Assembly: GCA_016124585.1 (NCBI GenBank)
Contig: WGNL01000025.1
Coordinates: forward strand, 97,041-161,040
Reading direction: 5' to 3'
DNA from: Bacteroidota bacterium
GTDB taxonomy: Bacteria > Bacteroidota > Bacteroidia > Chitinophagales > Saprospiraceae
Length of the DNA stretch: 64,000 nt
The position numbers and the translations under genes are program-made. The notes beneath the pieces are model-generated. The model was not told where the DNA came from, made no database searches, and worked only from the letters and a program-made list of their open reading frames with translations. Positions 17,890 through 26,747 of the stretch are shown one piece after another. Numbering within the stretch: position 1 is the stretch's first letter; every line of letters begins with the position of its first letter.

Positions 17890-18918
17890 TTATAGTTTCT
17901 GGTTGGAAAACATCAGGATTAATGCTCCAATAATCATGATGAAATAATAAGTCAACAAACGCCAAACCGCCATCACAACACCAGCAGTTCCTATTGGCAA
18001 ACTGCTAGCAAAAACCAGTAGGAATCCAGCTTCTGCACCTCCTGTTCCTCCAGGTGTAGGCGTAATGAGAATGGCCACAAATACCATCCATTGAACCAGT
18101 AGAAGCTTGTAGAAATCCGCTTCTAAGCCCAATAATTTTACGACAGCCAATAAAATACAAAATCGAGTAAGCCACTGAGCAACAAGGAATAAAAAGCTCT
18201 GAAAAAATGACTTTTGCCCTTTTGAAAGGATTAGTTGAAAGGCCGCCTTGCACTCAAGTAGTGTGGTTTTTAACCTTCGATAAATACCTTCTAATCCGTG
18301 TTTTTTTTTGAACAAACGGTTGATTATCAATAGAATTATAATCAATGAAAATGACAGGATTATGGCGATATTTTTATTCTCAATTAAAAAATTATGAAGG
18401 TTGGAAAAAAGGGGGTTCTCCCAATTTTTGGTCAATATCAGGGAAAGTGGAATAGCAAAAACATAAAATAGTATGTCTTCAATATTTCCCCAAAGTGTGA
18501 GTGTAGTAGCTTGTCCTGGACTAAAGCCATGTTGGAGGAGCAAAGCAAGTTTTAGTGGCGCTCCTCCAAGTGCAGTTGGCGCAACTGCCCCTCCCAAGTC
18601 TGTAGCGATCGCAATTTTCAGCAAGTTTTTCCGTGCAATTTTCACCCCAAAAAAACGACTCCAAACCGCCAGCCGCAGGCTATGAAATAACCAAGGCAAT
18701 AAGGCCAATGTCATCGCAATACCCAACCAAGGCCATGAAAAATTGGAAACTAGGTGAAAATTCTTACTGTCGGTGGTAACCAGAGAATAGGTTAAATTTC
18801 CAAGTACTCCGATGCAGATAAAAGGAATAAGGCGTCGAAGGATTGTATCCAAGTTGACAGCCTTTTTCTGCCGATGAGGATTGTTGGGGGCTACAGCATC
18901 CTTCGTGGCTGCTTTCAT
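17890..18918 (-). CDS. UPF0104/YbhN-type flippase-like membrane protein
   Basis: The 342-residue polytopic protein (about 7-8 helices) belongs to the lysylphosphatidylglycerol-synthetase transmembrane family (UPF0104/AglD): the GGAVAPTALGGAPLKLALL segment near 110 and PTPGGTGGAEAGFLL near 290 are typical. Members are thought to flip lipids or lipid-linked sugars. Its ATG overlaps the stop of the dioxygenase gene by four bases (ATGA), tying it to the sugar locus, where it could move a lipid-linked precursor. It is the last gene of the run and converges on lptD. Confidence 0.85.
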   Translation of the reverse strand: MKAATKDAVAPNNPHRQKKAVNLDTILRRLIPFICIGVLGNLTYSLVTTDSKNFHLVSNFSWPWLGIAMTLALLPWLFHSLRLAVWSRFFGVKIARKNLLKIAIATDLGGAVAPTALGGAPLKLALLLQHGFSPGQATTLTLWGNIEDILFYVFAIPLSLILTKNWENPLFSNLHNFLIENKNIAIILSFSLIIILLIINRLFKKKHGLEGIYRRLKTTLLECKAAFQLILSKGQKSFFQSFLFLVAQWLTRFCILLAVVKLLGLEADFYKLLLVQWMVFVAILITPTPGGTGGAEAGFLLVFASSLPIGTAGVVMAVWRLLTYYFIMIIGALILMFSNQKL

Positions 18919-19754
18919 TTGAACTGTTTTGCAACCAATTGGAAAGCTTTAGATGGAAGCCAGGCCCCTTCAATGGGTGAACTTGAAGGCGTTTCATCGG
19001 CATAAAGATTTTCAGCTTTGAGTCGCTGTGCCAATTCTAGAGGAACAGGTGCGTAACTTAGGTCAGTCCGTAGGTGTCGGTAATAATTGTAATGGTTTCT
19101 AAAATGTTGATTGTCAATGCCATAAGCGATAAAAAAAGAATATTTTGTTCCATCAAATTCGCTACCTGTATGGACAGTTCTTGGGTCAAAAATCACACAG
19201 TCACCCGGTTCAGTTTTAATCCATTCAGCCAGTTCTTCAACGGGGTCTTTAGCGCCTAGCAAGTTTAGCGCTTTGTTCAAACCATTCATTTTTCGATCTA
19301 AACTTTGTTGTACTTCTTCTGGCAAAAACTGGTCAGGCCGGTGAGAGCCGGGAATTAATCCAAGCCGAAACCCTCCTGTGCTATCTTGGAGATAAATGCC
19401 GACCCGCACAATTTGATAAGGTTCTACACCCTCGTTCCAATCAGGCCCTTTTCCAAATTTCCTGCAAACGCTATCCCGGTGCCAAGTGAAGGAAGAAAAG
19501 CCAACATGCAAGTCATTGTGCTGCAAAAACTTCACATCTGGCCCATACAATACCCTTACCGCAGCCAATATTTTATCGTTGAAAATCACATTCCAAAAAG
19601 CAGAATGCTGCACCACGCCATTGGGTAGCGTCCATTTCTCCTTCCGTGCTACACTCAGTGCTTCAAGCTCTTTTTTATAAAAAGTGATTTCTTCTTGTGA
19701 GAAAAGGTTTCTGATAACTGAGAAGCCTTTTTCACGAAAACCTAGTTTGTCCAT
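18915..19754 (-). CDS. Phytanoyl-CoA dioxygenase (PhyH) family oxygenase
   Basis: This is a non-haem iron/2-oxoglutarate oxygenase candidate. The protein (279 residues from the ATG at 19754) shows the first iron ligands HxD in TWHRDSV (about residues 99-103) and a distal histidine in RTVHTGSEF, all within one cupin fold. The arginine that would bind 2-oxoglutarate is not obvious after the distal histidine (TKYSFF), so cofactor use needs care. It lies directly after the CMP-nonulosonate synthetase gene (36 bp) and may hydroxylate the sugar or its carrier. A TTG at 19787 would add 11 residues. Confidence 0.82.
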   Translation of the reverse strand: MDKLGFREKGFSVIRNLFSQEEITFYKKELEALSVARKEKWTLPNGVVQHSAFWNVIFNDKILAAVRVLYGPDVKFLQHNDLHVGFSSFTWHRDSVCRKFGKGPDWNEGVEPYQIVRVGIYLQDSTGGFRLGLIPGSHRPDQFLPEEVQQSLDRKMNGLNKALNLLGAKDPVEELAEWIKTEPGDCVIFDPRTVHTGSEFDGTKYSFFIAYGIDNQHFRNHYNYYRHLRTDLSYAPVPLELAQRLKAENLYADETPSSSPIEGAWLPSKAFQLVAKQFK

Positions 19755-19790
19755 GATTTTATGATTTATGACAGCAAGCCTCTTCAATTT

Positions 19791-20591
19791 TTATGGCCGA
19801 AAAAACTCAAATGCACCCTCCCGTTGTTCGAATTTATAGCCAAACCAATCCCTTCGCTGTGGCTTTACAATATCAAGATTGCCCTGTTCCAACAGAAATT
19901 CAGCAAAAGCCCATTGATACAAATTGTCGAGGTCAATGGCATATTCGTGTGGTACGACACAGGGCAGCAACACATCCCCTGTTAGGCTATTTTTCTTTGT
20001 AATGGTTTTGAACCTGATGGCGTCTACATGACCAGTTTGCCAAAAAGTAGAAGGCAGTTCTTGGCGAGGCATATTATAGGCTTCATGAAAATTACTTCTT
20101 AACAAAGGAGTCAGCCTTTCCTCTTCAATCCGCCACATTTTAAAGGGATTTTCACCAGAGGGAGTCACGGTTCTCACACAGTCTGCGTCTGGTCGGCTGA
20201 GCAAGGTTTGAACTGCTTCATCAATCAATCCAAATGGGCGAAAGGGTGATGTGGGACGAAGTTGCACGACTATATCGGCTCGATAGTCTTCATTGAATTC
20301 CAGCCAACGAGTTGCATGCTCCATAACCGGGAAATCGGTGGTTTGGTCTTGGGCGAGTTCCTTTGGCCTGATAAACGGCACTTCCGCCCCCCAATCTTTG
20401 GCTAAACTTGCAATGATTTCGTCATCTGTACTGACAATGATTCTGTCAACTAATTTTGAGCGCTGGGCTGCAGCAATGCTGTATGCCAAGAGCGGCACAC
20501 CACCCAAAAATTTGATGTTTTTCTTTGGAATGCTCTTCGATCCGCCTCTGGCAGGAATGATTGCGACGATATTCTTTTCTTTCATGTACAT
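19791..20591 (-). CDS. neuA: CMP-nonulosonate (acylneuraminate) cytidylyltransferase
   Basis: This enzyme activates a nonulosonic acid with CTP to the CMP-sugar donor. The 266-residue protein has the nucleotide-binding IIPARGGSKSIPKKN (residues 11-25), QLRPTSPFRP in the middle and a C-terminal Asp-containing HEYAIDLDNLYQW. Size and motifs match NeuA/PseF-type synthetases rather than KdsB. The exact sugar (Kdn, Neu5Ac, legionaminate) cannot be told from sequence. The start MYM offers two ATGs, six bases apart. Confidence 0.92.
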   Translation of the reverse strand: MYMKEKNIVAIIPARGGSKSIPKKNIKFLGGVPLLAYSIAAAQRSKLVDRIIVSTDDEIIASLAKDWGAEVPFIRPKELAQDQTTDFPVMEHATRWLEFNEDYRADIVVQLRPTSPFRPFGLIDEAVQTLLSRPDADCVRTVTPSGENPFKMWRIEEERLTPLLRSNFHEAYNMPRQELPSTFWQTGHVDAIRFKTITKKNSLTGDVLLPCVVPHEYAIDLDNLYQWAFAEFLLEQGNLDIVKPQRRDWFGYKFEQREGAFEFFRP

Positions 20592-20612
20592 TTTGTTTAA
20601 AAAAGTTAATGC

Positions 20613-21626
20613 TCAAAAAATTACCTCAGAAGCATTTGTTTCTAGTGGTCTTGTCTCATTTTTTTTATTCAAAAATTCCTTTATCGCTAAGCAAATTTTC
20701 AAAGCCTCAACACCATCTCTCAATGTGCAACCTGGCGCTCGATCAGTTTCAATACAGTTGAGAAAATCGGATACTTCATCCAGAAACATTTCGTTGCGCT
20801 CAAAATGCCTTCCCGGAAATAGCGTCTCCACATTTTTATCAGACTGATGGTAAACCATTGCAATCCCAGTAGTTGCATTCCATTCAACCCTGGCAATTTC
20901 ACCAATGATTTGAAGCGTATGTTTTGCAGGTTGGCTCAGGTAATCAAGCCACACGGAACCAATTGCGCCGCTTTCAAATTGAAGGCAAGAAAGGGTAGCG
21001 TCCTCTATGTCTATTTCAAGTTTGGATAGCTTTCCCCCCAAGGCATAGCAAACCTTTGCCTCACCTAACAACCAGCGTAAATAATCAAAAGAATGACAGA
21101 GCGTCAGCACCACACCGCCTCCTAAGTCAGCCCTTGCAGAATAACCATTTCGATAATCTTCCCAAGGGTGCCAACCAGGCAACCATTCACCCCAGTGTGC
21201 ATGAGCAGCAATAATTTTTCCTAGTTCTCCGCCATTTATTTTTCGCTTTATTTCCTGTAAAACAGAATGATAGCGGAATTGAAAGCCGACTTGGATTTTC
21301 AAATTTTTTGCATCCGCAATGGCTGCTAATTCATCCAAACCCTCAAGGGTGTGAGACACAGGTTTTTCCAAGAAAATATGACATCCTTTTTTGGCAGCTG
21401 CAATTGCAATGGGAACATGGAGCGAACTTGGGTTGCAAATAAAAACGGCTGCAGGTCGGTGGGATAAAGCTGACTCAAGGTCAGTTTCGGGCAGTAGGTT
21501 TGGTAATTCTTTCAGTTGGGTCAAATCCTGTGAGGTTAAAACAATGAAGTCAGAATAGCCAAGTTTGGCTAAGTTTTTCAAATGTCGTTTCCCAATGGAT
21601 CCAAGACCAACTATGAGTATTTTCAT
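20613..21626 (-). CDS. Gfo/Idh/MocA-family sugar oxidoreductase
   Basis: The 337-residue protein begins with a Rossmann fold (ILIVGLGSIGKRH, residues 3-15) and has EKPVSH with the conserved lysine near residue 98, and GGGVVLTLCHSFDYLRW near 167-183, standing in for the usual catalytic Asp/His segment. Members oxidise or reduce sugar nucleotides or free sugars using NAD(P). The ATG at 21626 is preferred over a longer frame because it starts at the Rossmann strand and lies 7 bp after the upstream stop. Its position next to neuA suggests modification of the nonulosonic acid or a partner sugar. Confidence 0.9.
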   Translation of the reverse strand: MKILIVGLGSIGKRHLKNLAKLGYSDFIVLTSQDLTQLKELPNLLPETDLESALSHRPAAVFICNPSSLHVPIAIAAAKKGCHIFLEKPVSHTLEGLDELAAIADAKNLKIQVGFQFRYHSVLQEIKRKINGGELGKIIAAHAHWGEWLPGWHPWEDYRNGYSARADLGGGVVLTLCHSFDYLRWLLGEAKVCYALGGKLSKLEIDIEDATLSCLQFESGAIGSVWLDYLSQPAKHTLQIIGEIARVEWNATTGIAMVYHQSDKNVETLFPGRHFERNEMFLDEVSDFLNCIETDRAPGCTLRDGVEALKICLAIKEFLNKKNETRPLETNASEVIF

Positions 21627-21633
21627 ATCGATT

Positions 21634-22584
21634 TTATAAGTATTCCTTGCAAATAGTTGCAATTCTCTCGGCAGATCGGCCACCGTTTTGTACAGGGGTT
21701 AAGCTTTTTACAAGGTCTGGTTCCAAGTCACTGTATACTTTTTTACCCAGACCTAATGCAGTCATCAATACAGAAGAGTATTTAGTAACCATCGAATTGC
21801 AGTTGGCAATCATGTGGTTGGTGTTGCCCGATTCGAAAATTAGGGCATCTGGCGCATGGCGTCGAATCTCAGCAGTGGCACGTTCCGTATTTTCACGGGG
21901 GTGAAGTTTGAATATCAATTGTCGCCCACCAGCTATGTCCAATGACTTGAAAATAAAACCCCGGCGATCCTCAAACTGTCCAGTTTCACGAAGGCAGGAA
22001 GTAGCTCCAAGCACGTAATCCTGATGGGGGAAATCGTTGGTGCGGTACTTGTCAAGGTCATCGAAATTGGGGATGCCTGTTACGGCTATTTTGTGGGCTG
22101 GAATTCCTTTTTTAAGGTAAATCTCTTTGAAGCCGTCCGAGGCTACACAGAATTTTTGGTAGGCGTGGCTCAAACCGGTCATGGAAGTGTTTCCAAAATA
22201 TCGTGGAAGTCTTAGGGTCTTTACCAGGTGATGAACAAAATTCTCAGGTGTCATCATTCCTTCCTGTACCAGTATTATTTTTTTTGAACGGATGTTGTGC
22301 GGAATTAGCGTGTCATTGGTCGTTACGACTAAATCATATTGGTTTTTGTTGCCACCATCGTCTAGCAGAAGATTGTTTTTTTCAAAATAGGCAGTTGCTA
22401 TTTTTCGCTGGCTTTTGCCAAGTATCGTGGATTCGGTCAAACCTAGGTTGGCAGCTGCTTGCAAAAATTTACCAGCATAAAATGGGGTGAACCAACATTC
22501 GTGCATTGGCAATTCTTCTGCGATGCGGTGCACCATTGTGGATTGGTTGGGGGTGCCACCAATGAAAAGGATTTTTTTTGCCAT
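21634..22584 (-). CDS. GT-B-fold-like protein, putative glycosyl- or glycerophosphotransferase
   Basis: The 316-residue protein is not a clear member of a named family to me. It shows a two-Rossmann layout: an N-terminal KKILFIGGTPNQSTMVHRI and a C-terminal domain with VTGIPNFDDL, QLIFKLHPRENTERA and the YSSVLMTALGLGKKVYSD segment, which resembles nucleotide-binding loops in CDP-glycerol glycerophosphotransferases, polysialyltransferases and UDP-GlcNAc 2-epimerases. No membrane helix is seen. Between a MocA oxidoreductase and the PhoD gene in a nonulosonate locus it could be the transferase that uses the CMP-sugar; an epimerase role is less likely. Confidence 0.6.
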   Translation of the reverse strand: MAKKILFIGGTPNQSTMVHRIAEELPMHECWFTPFYAGKFLQAAANLGLTESTILGKSQRKIATAYFEKNNLLLDDGGNKNQYDLVVTTNDTLIPHNIRSKKIILVQEGMMTPENFVHHLVKTLRLPRYFGNTSMTGLSHAYQKFCVASDGFKEIYLKKGIPAHKIAVTGIPNFDDLDKYRTNDFPHQDYVLGATSCLRETGQFEDRRGFIFKSLDIAGGRQLIFKLHPRENTERATAEIRRHAPDALIFESGNTNHMIANCNSMVTKYSSVLMTALGLGKKVYSDLEPDLVKSLTPVQNGGRSAERIATICKEYL

Positions 22585-22675
22585 AATTCTGTTGCTAAAC
22601 CTCCACGAATTTACAGGTGCAAGTTTAAGCGGCTGGTAAGTCTAGGTTATGTTTGGATGAAGAATTTGGGAAGGC

Positions 22676-24343
22676 TTATTTGCTACCACCCAAGCTTGCT
22701 TCTCCTCTTGCCAACTCAGGCAGCTGTTGCGCTTTTACGACTCTTTTTTCACCGACAAATTCTCCAGAAGTTCTGTGTCGGATGTCTTCGACAAACCGCC
22801 ATTCTGCCATTGCATCATACGGGGTGAGCGTTAGCAGTAGATATCCATGATTACAAAGGTCTAGGTATCGAAGGTGCGGGTTCGTTTTTTGCGAAGCAAA
22901 TGCTCTTTCCAAAAATTTTACGGTTTTTTCACCTCGATATTCGTCAAAATTGGCACTTGTAACACTAGCTGTAGCAAACTCATGGGCCACTATTTTTTCC
23001 GATTTGCCTTGCTTGTATTTTTCAAAATCCTGGGGAATATCGAAGCACCATGCAGCGTGGGTATCGCCAGTGGCGAAAATGACATTGGGTATTTCTGCTG
23101 CGGCGAGGAAATCTTTGATAGCCTGCCGCTCGGTAGGGTAGCCGTCCCAAGCGTCAAAGTTGACATAGATTTTAGGCAGAAGGTACGACACACTCAATTC
23201 AGCAAACAACACTTGATTGCCAATTATTTTCCAGGTAGAATTGGCGTTTTTTAGTCCGTTTTCCAACCACGCTAACTGTTCCTCGCCGAGCATTGTACGC
23301 TTTGCGTTCAACAATTTTGACCTTCGGCTATCTGGCTGCTGTTCCCGACCTGCCACTCTTTCGTCCAGCATAAATAGGTCGGCGAGTCCGCTGCCAAAAG
23401 AAAACTGCCGATACAACGAGTTCCCTTCTCGCACCGGCAGCCATTCATAATATGCTTTTGAGGCGGCGATTTTGCGAAGCTCAAAATCCCCTTCATTTGG
23501 TTGGTGATTCTCTGCGCCGGACGAGTAGGCGTTATTTGAAATCTCATGGTCGTCCCAAACGCAGATGAATGGGTGCTTTTGATGTACAGCTTGAAGGTCA
23601 GGATCGAGTCGGTATTGGGCATATCTGGTGCGGTAGTCCTGCAGGCTCACAATCTCATGCGTAGGCAAGTGCACTCGGTCATGAACCGAAGAGTCGGCAT
23701 AAGTTTTTGCCCCATATTCGTAAATATAATCGCCGAGATGGACGACTGCGTCCAGGTCATCAATTTCGGCAATGCGAGCAAAGGCGTTAAAGTACCCAGC
23801 CTGAAAATTGTTGCAACTCACTACCGCCAACCTCACTTGGTCATTAGGGGATGGGTACGAGCTAGACAGGTTTTTTGATGGAAAATGACTGGTGAAATAT
23901 GCCTGGTTTTGTCGAGGTGCCCTACCAGTTGTCTTTGTTCTGCCTACTGGCGATTTTTTACCAAAAGCTTCAAATTGGTAATAATGAAAGCTACCCGAAT
24001 GCAATCCTTTTGCGTCAATTTTTACTGTAAAATCACGACTAGGCGAGGTGGTTGTTTCACCCTCAGCTTCAATATGAGTGAAGTCTTCGTCCAAAGCCAC
24101 TCGCCACTTCACCCGCACGGTATCAACTTTGGTTTCGGGTGTCACTCTCGTCCAAATGATGACTGCATCCGACAAAGGGTCGCCCGAGGCTACCCCGTGG
24201 TAGAATGGTTTAAGCGTGGGATCAAAATAGATGGAAGTGCCATCATCCAAAAAACAAAGGGTGGTGTGTGTAGACTGAGCTTTTGTTTCAAAAAAAACGG
24301 CCGCTACCAACGGCAGCATCAGTAAGTAAAGACGGCTCCTCAT
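22676..24343 (-). CDS. phoD: PhoD-like secreted alkaline phosphatase/phosphodiesterase
   Basis: This 555-residue enzyme acts outside the cytoplasm on phosphate esters, with Ca and Fe as known PhoD metals. Seen: a Sec-type signal peptide (about 1-22, ending TKAQS) rather than the twin-arginine signal common in PhoD, the N-terminal domain (GVASGDPLSDAVIIWTRVTP), and the metallophosphatase core with HLGDYIYEYG, WDDHEISNN, LDERVAGREQ and FATGDTHAAWCFD. The ATG at 24343 is chosen because it begins the signal peptide; the frame to 24418 has no support. It is spaced 91 and 104 bp from its neighbours, looser than the rest of the locus. Confidence 0.92.
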   Translation of the reverse strand: MRSRLYLLMLPLVAAVFFETKAQSTHTTLCFLDDGTSIYFDPTLKPFYHGVASGDPLSDAVIIWTRVTPETKVDTVRVKWRVALDEDFTHIEAEGETTTSPSRDFTVKIDAKGLHSGSFHYYQFEAFGKKSPVGRTKTTGRAPRQNQAYFTSHFPSKNLSSSYPSPNDQVRLAVVSCNNFQAGYFNAFARIAEIDDLDAVVHLGDYIYEYGAKTYADSSVHDRVHLPTHEIVSLQDYRTRYAQYRLDPDLQAVHQKHPFICVWDDHEISNNAYSSGAENHQPNEGDFELRKIAASKAYYEWLPVREGNSLYRQFSFGSGLADLFMLDERVAGREQQPDSRRSKLLNAKRTMLGEEQLAWLENGLKNANSTWKIIGNQVLFAELSVSYLLPKIYVNFDAWDGYPTERQAIKDFLAAAEIPNVIFATGDTHAAWCFDIPQDFEKYKQGKSEKIVAHEFATASVTSANFDEYRGEKTVKFLERAFASQKTNPHLRYLDLCNHGYLLLTLTPYDAMAEWRFVEDIRHRTSGEFVGEKRVVKAQQLPELARGEASLGGSK

Positions 24344-24447
24344 CAATAGTATGTTTGGAGAGGTTATTTGAATGCTACAAAGGAAAGGTTGCAATGGTAA
24401 GCCCCGGTGAATTGGCATTTAACTTATTGTGAAATAACGAGCTACCT

Positions 24448-26694
24448 TCACTTTGCCCGTAGTTCGATAATTTTGTCGTCGCCGGGGCGAATGGCTTTCT
24501 TGCCGTTTCCGCTGATTTCCATGTTCGAAGTGCAAAGGAAAACCCTTCCGTCTGGCGAAAAAAGCACATCACGAAGTCTGCCATAGGTGTTTACAAAGAA
24601 ATCCTGCTGACTGGTGATGCCCGTACCTGCTTCGTTCAACTTGAAAACCGTCATCCGCTGCCCGATTTTGCCTTTTCCCTTTTTTAAAAAAACCTGCATC
24701 AGGCTATTGCGCCATTCTGGAATTGCAGGGTTGTCGTAATATTCAAGGGCACAGGGAGCTACCGTTGGCGTCCATGCGATAATCGGCTCAATTACTTGAT
24801 TCTCAGCACAATACCGTTTCTCTGATCGCAAATCGCAGAAGCCTTGCACCTTTGGCCAGCCATAATTGCCGCCTTTTACGATGATGTTCAATTCATCGTC
24901 ATTGTTTGGTCCATGTTCGCTGCTCCATAGCACGCCGTTTGGCAATAATGCCAACCCCTGTGGGTTGCGGTGGCCATAGCTCCAGATGAGGCTGCCAGGA
25001 ATTGGGTTGTCGTCGGGCGCACTGCCGTCGAGGTTCAGACGTAGGATTTTGCCATTCAAGCTGGCCAAGTCCTGCGCCAATTCTGGGGTATAAGCTTCGC
25101 CCATGGCAAAGAACATTTTTTTGTCCTTCGTAAAAACAATACGGCTCCCGTTGTGGCTCTCGTTTGCCCTGATTTTGGGAATAATTGAAACGCTATCCAC
25201 CAGTTTATCCGACTGGAAATCATAGCGAAAACGGACCAGTTTGGAATTGGTGGCTGAGTTGGTGTAATGCACGAACAGGTAAGGTTCCTTCGGAAAATCG
25301 GGGTGGAAAGCCAGGGAATAAATGCCAGGATTTCCCCAAGAAAAATGACAGTCGCTTAGTCGTAAGATGGTGTCGAGCTTGCCAGTAGATGGGTCGAGCC
25401 GCTTGATGAAACCGCCGTTTTCTGTAAACCAAATGCGGTTGTCGAAGCCCCATGTCATGTCCCACGGGTGGACTAGCTTGGTGGTAAGTACACGAATTTC
25501 CAATGTTGTGCTGTCTAGTTTCAGGGTGTCCGTTGGGGCAATATTTGAGAGTTCTTGAAGCGTGTTTGTCAAATCTTCTGAGTAATCATCCCTTGGCAAG
25601 ACTTCTAAAATCTTGTCACTGCCTGCTGGTTTTGCGCCATAAGCATCAGAATTTGAGGTAGCGATAAAAATGCGCCCATCCGGCGCAACTGCCACATCCC
25701 GCAAGCGCCCTGCCGTTTCGCTCACAAGGTCAAATTCCTCCGTGATTTCAACGCTGGAACTGTCGTAGCGTACGGCCTTCAGGCTTTGGTCAAACAAGTT
25801 GGCGATGAGGAAGCAGCTTTTCAGATTTGGATAACGAGTATAGTCATAAAACGCCAAACCAGCAGGGGCGATAGTCGGCGTCCATGCTTGAAGTGGCTCG
25901 TTCAACTTTATTTCACTGGCTATTTTGACTTCTTCCTTTGTTTTTGCTTTACCCGCTATCAAGGGCCAACCTAGGTTGTTTTGCTTATGCACGAGCATGT
26001 TCAACTCGTCATTGTCCAAGGTGCCATGTTCCGTGCAAAAAACAGAACCATAAGCTGTGGCCAGCCCTTGCGAATTGCGCAAACCCCAAGCCCAGATTGC
26101 ACTTCCAGTTGGATTGTCTTTTGGGATACTTCCGTCCAAGTTCAGCCGCAACACCTTGCCGTTGAGGGAGTGCATGTCCTGTGCTTGTTCGCTCTCCTCC
26201 AAGTCTCCCACAGTTAAAAATAGGTGACCATCAGTAGTGGTCAGCAGCCTCCCGCCGATGTCGGTTGGTGCAGCTGGAATATCGTCGAATATGATTTTTG
26301 AAAACGTAAGTGATTCGTTTTCTAGATGATAAATTAGCTCCGCAATTCTGAGTACTAAAGCGTCAGATTTATAGGAGGTAAAGGCAACATAGATTTTTGG
26401 GTTATGCAAAAAGTCGGGATGCAATGCCAAGCCGAGCAACCCAGCCTGTAGTTCCCTGGCTACATCTGGGACTTGGAGCAGGGTTTTCACCTTGCCTGTA
26501 GCCAAGTCCACCTTCCCAATTCGGCCATCGATTTCTGTGAAAATAAGCTGGTTTCCAGGTAGGTATTCAATATCCCACGGTACGGTCAAACCTTCGCAGA
26601 TGGATGTAATTACAGCATTTTTTTGACCAAAAACAAAAATGGCAAACGAGCAAAAAAAGCCACTGAGCCCTAAAATCCGGTAGTATTTTTTCAT
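24448..26694 (-). CDS. Tandem PQQ-dependent glucose/sorbosone dehydrogenase-like protein
   Basis: The 748-residue secreted protein contains two consecutive six-bladed propeller domains of the soluble glucose/sorbosone dehydrogenase (GSDH) type: domain 1 at about 30-380 (start GLTVPWDIEYLP, later NGKVLRLNLDGSIPKDNP and GTLDNDELNM) and domain 2 at about 400-745 (KLVHPWDMTW, NGKILRLNLDGSAPDDNP, HGPNNDDELNII). A signal peptide follows the ATG at 26694. An earlier ATG at 26751 overlaps the neuB stop as ATGA and would give a longer, poorer signal sequence; either is possible. Both halves keep the NGKxLRLNLDGS block, but a histidine base equivalent is not clear in both, so one may be inactive. Confidence 0.85.
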   Translation of the reverse strand: MKKYYRILGLSGFFCSFAIFVFGQKNAVITSICEGLTVPWDIEYLPGNQLIFTEIDGRIGKVDLATGKVKTLLQVPDVARELQAGLLGLALHPDFLHNPKIYVAFTSYKSDALVLRIAELIYHLENESLTFSKIIFDDIPAAPTDIGGRLLTTTDGHLFLTVGDLEESEQAQDMHSLNGKVLRLNLDGSIPKDNPTGSAIWAWGLRNSQGLATAYGSVFCTEHGTLDNDELNMLVHKQNNLGWPLIAGKAKTKEEVKIASEIKLNEPLQAWTPTIAPAGLAFYDYTRYPNLKSCFLIANLFDQSLKAVRYDSSSVEITEEFDLVSETAGRLRDVAVAPDGRIFIATSNSDAYGAKPAGSDKILEVLPRDDYSEDLTNTLQELSNIAPTDTLKLDSTTLEIRVLTTKLVHPWDMTWGFDNRIWFTENGGFIKRLDPSTGKLDTILRLSDCHFSWGNPGIYSLAFHPDFPKEPYLFVHYTNSATNSKLVRFRYDFQSDKLVDSVSIIPKIRANESHNGSRIVFTKDKKMFFAMGEAYTPELAQDLASLNGKILRLNLDGSAPDDNPIPGSLIWSYGHRNPQGLALLPNGVLWSSEHGPNNDDELNIIVKGGNYGWPKVQGFCDLRSEKRYCAENQVIEPIIAWTPTVAPCALEYYDNPAIPEWRNSLMQVFLKKGKGKIGQRMTVFKLNEAGTGITSQQDFFVNTYGRLRDVLFSPDGRVFLCTSNMEISGNGKKAIRPGDDKIIELRAK

Positions 26695-26747
26695 TCTAGC
26701 CAAATAATAATCCAATACCTTTTCCAATAAATTTTGAAAAAATGACT

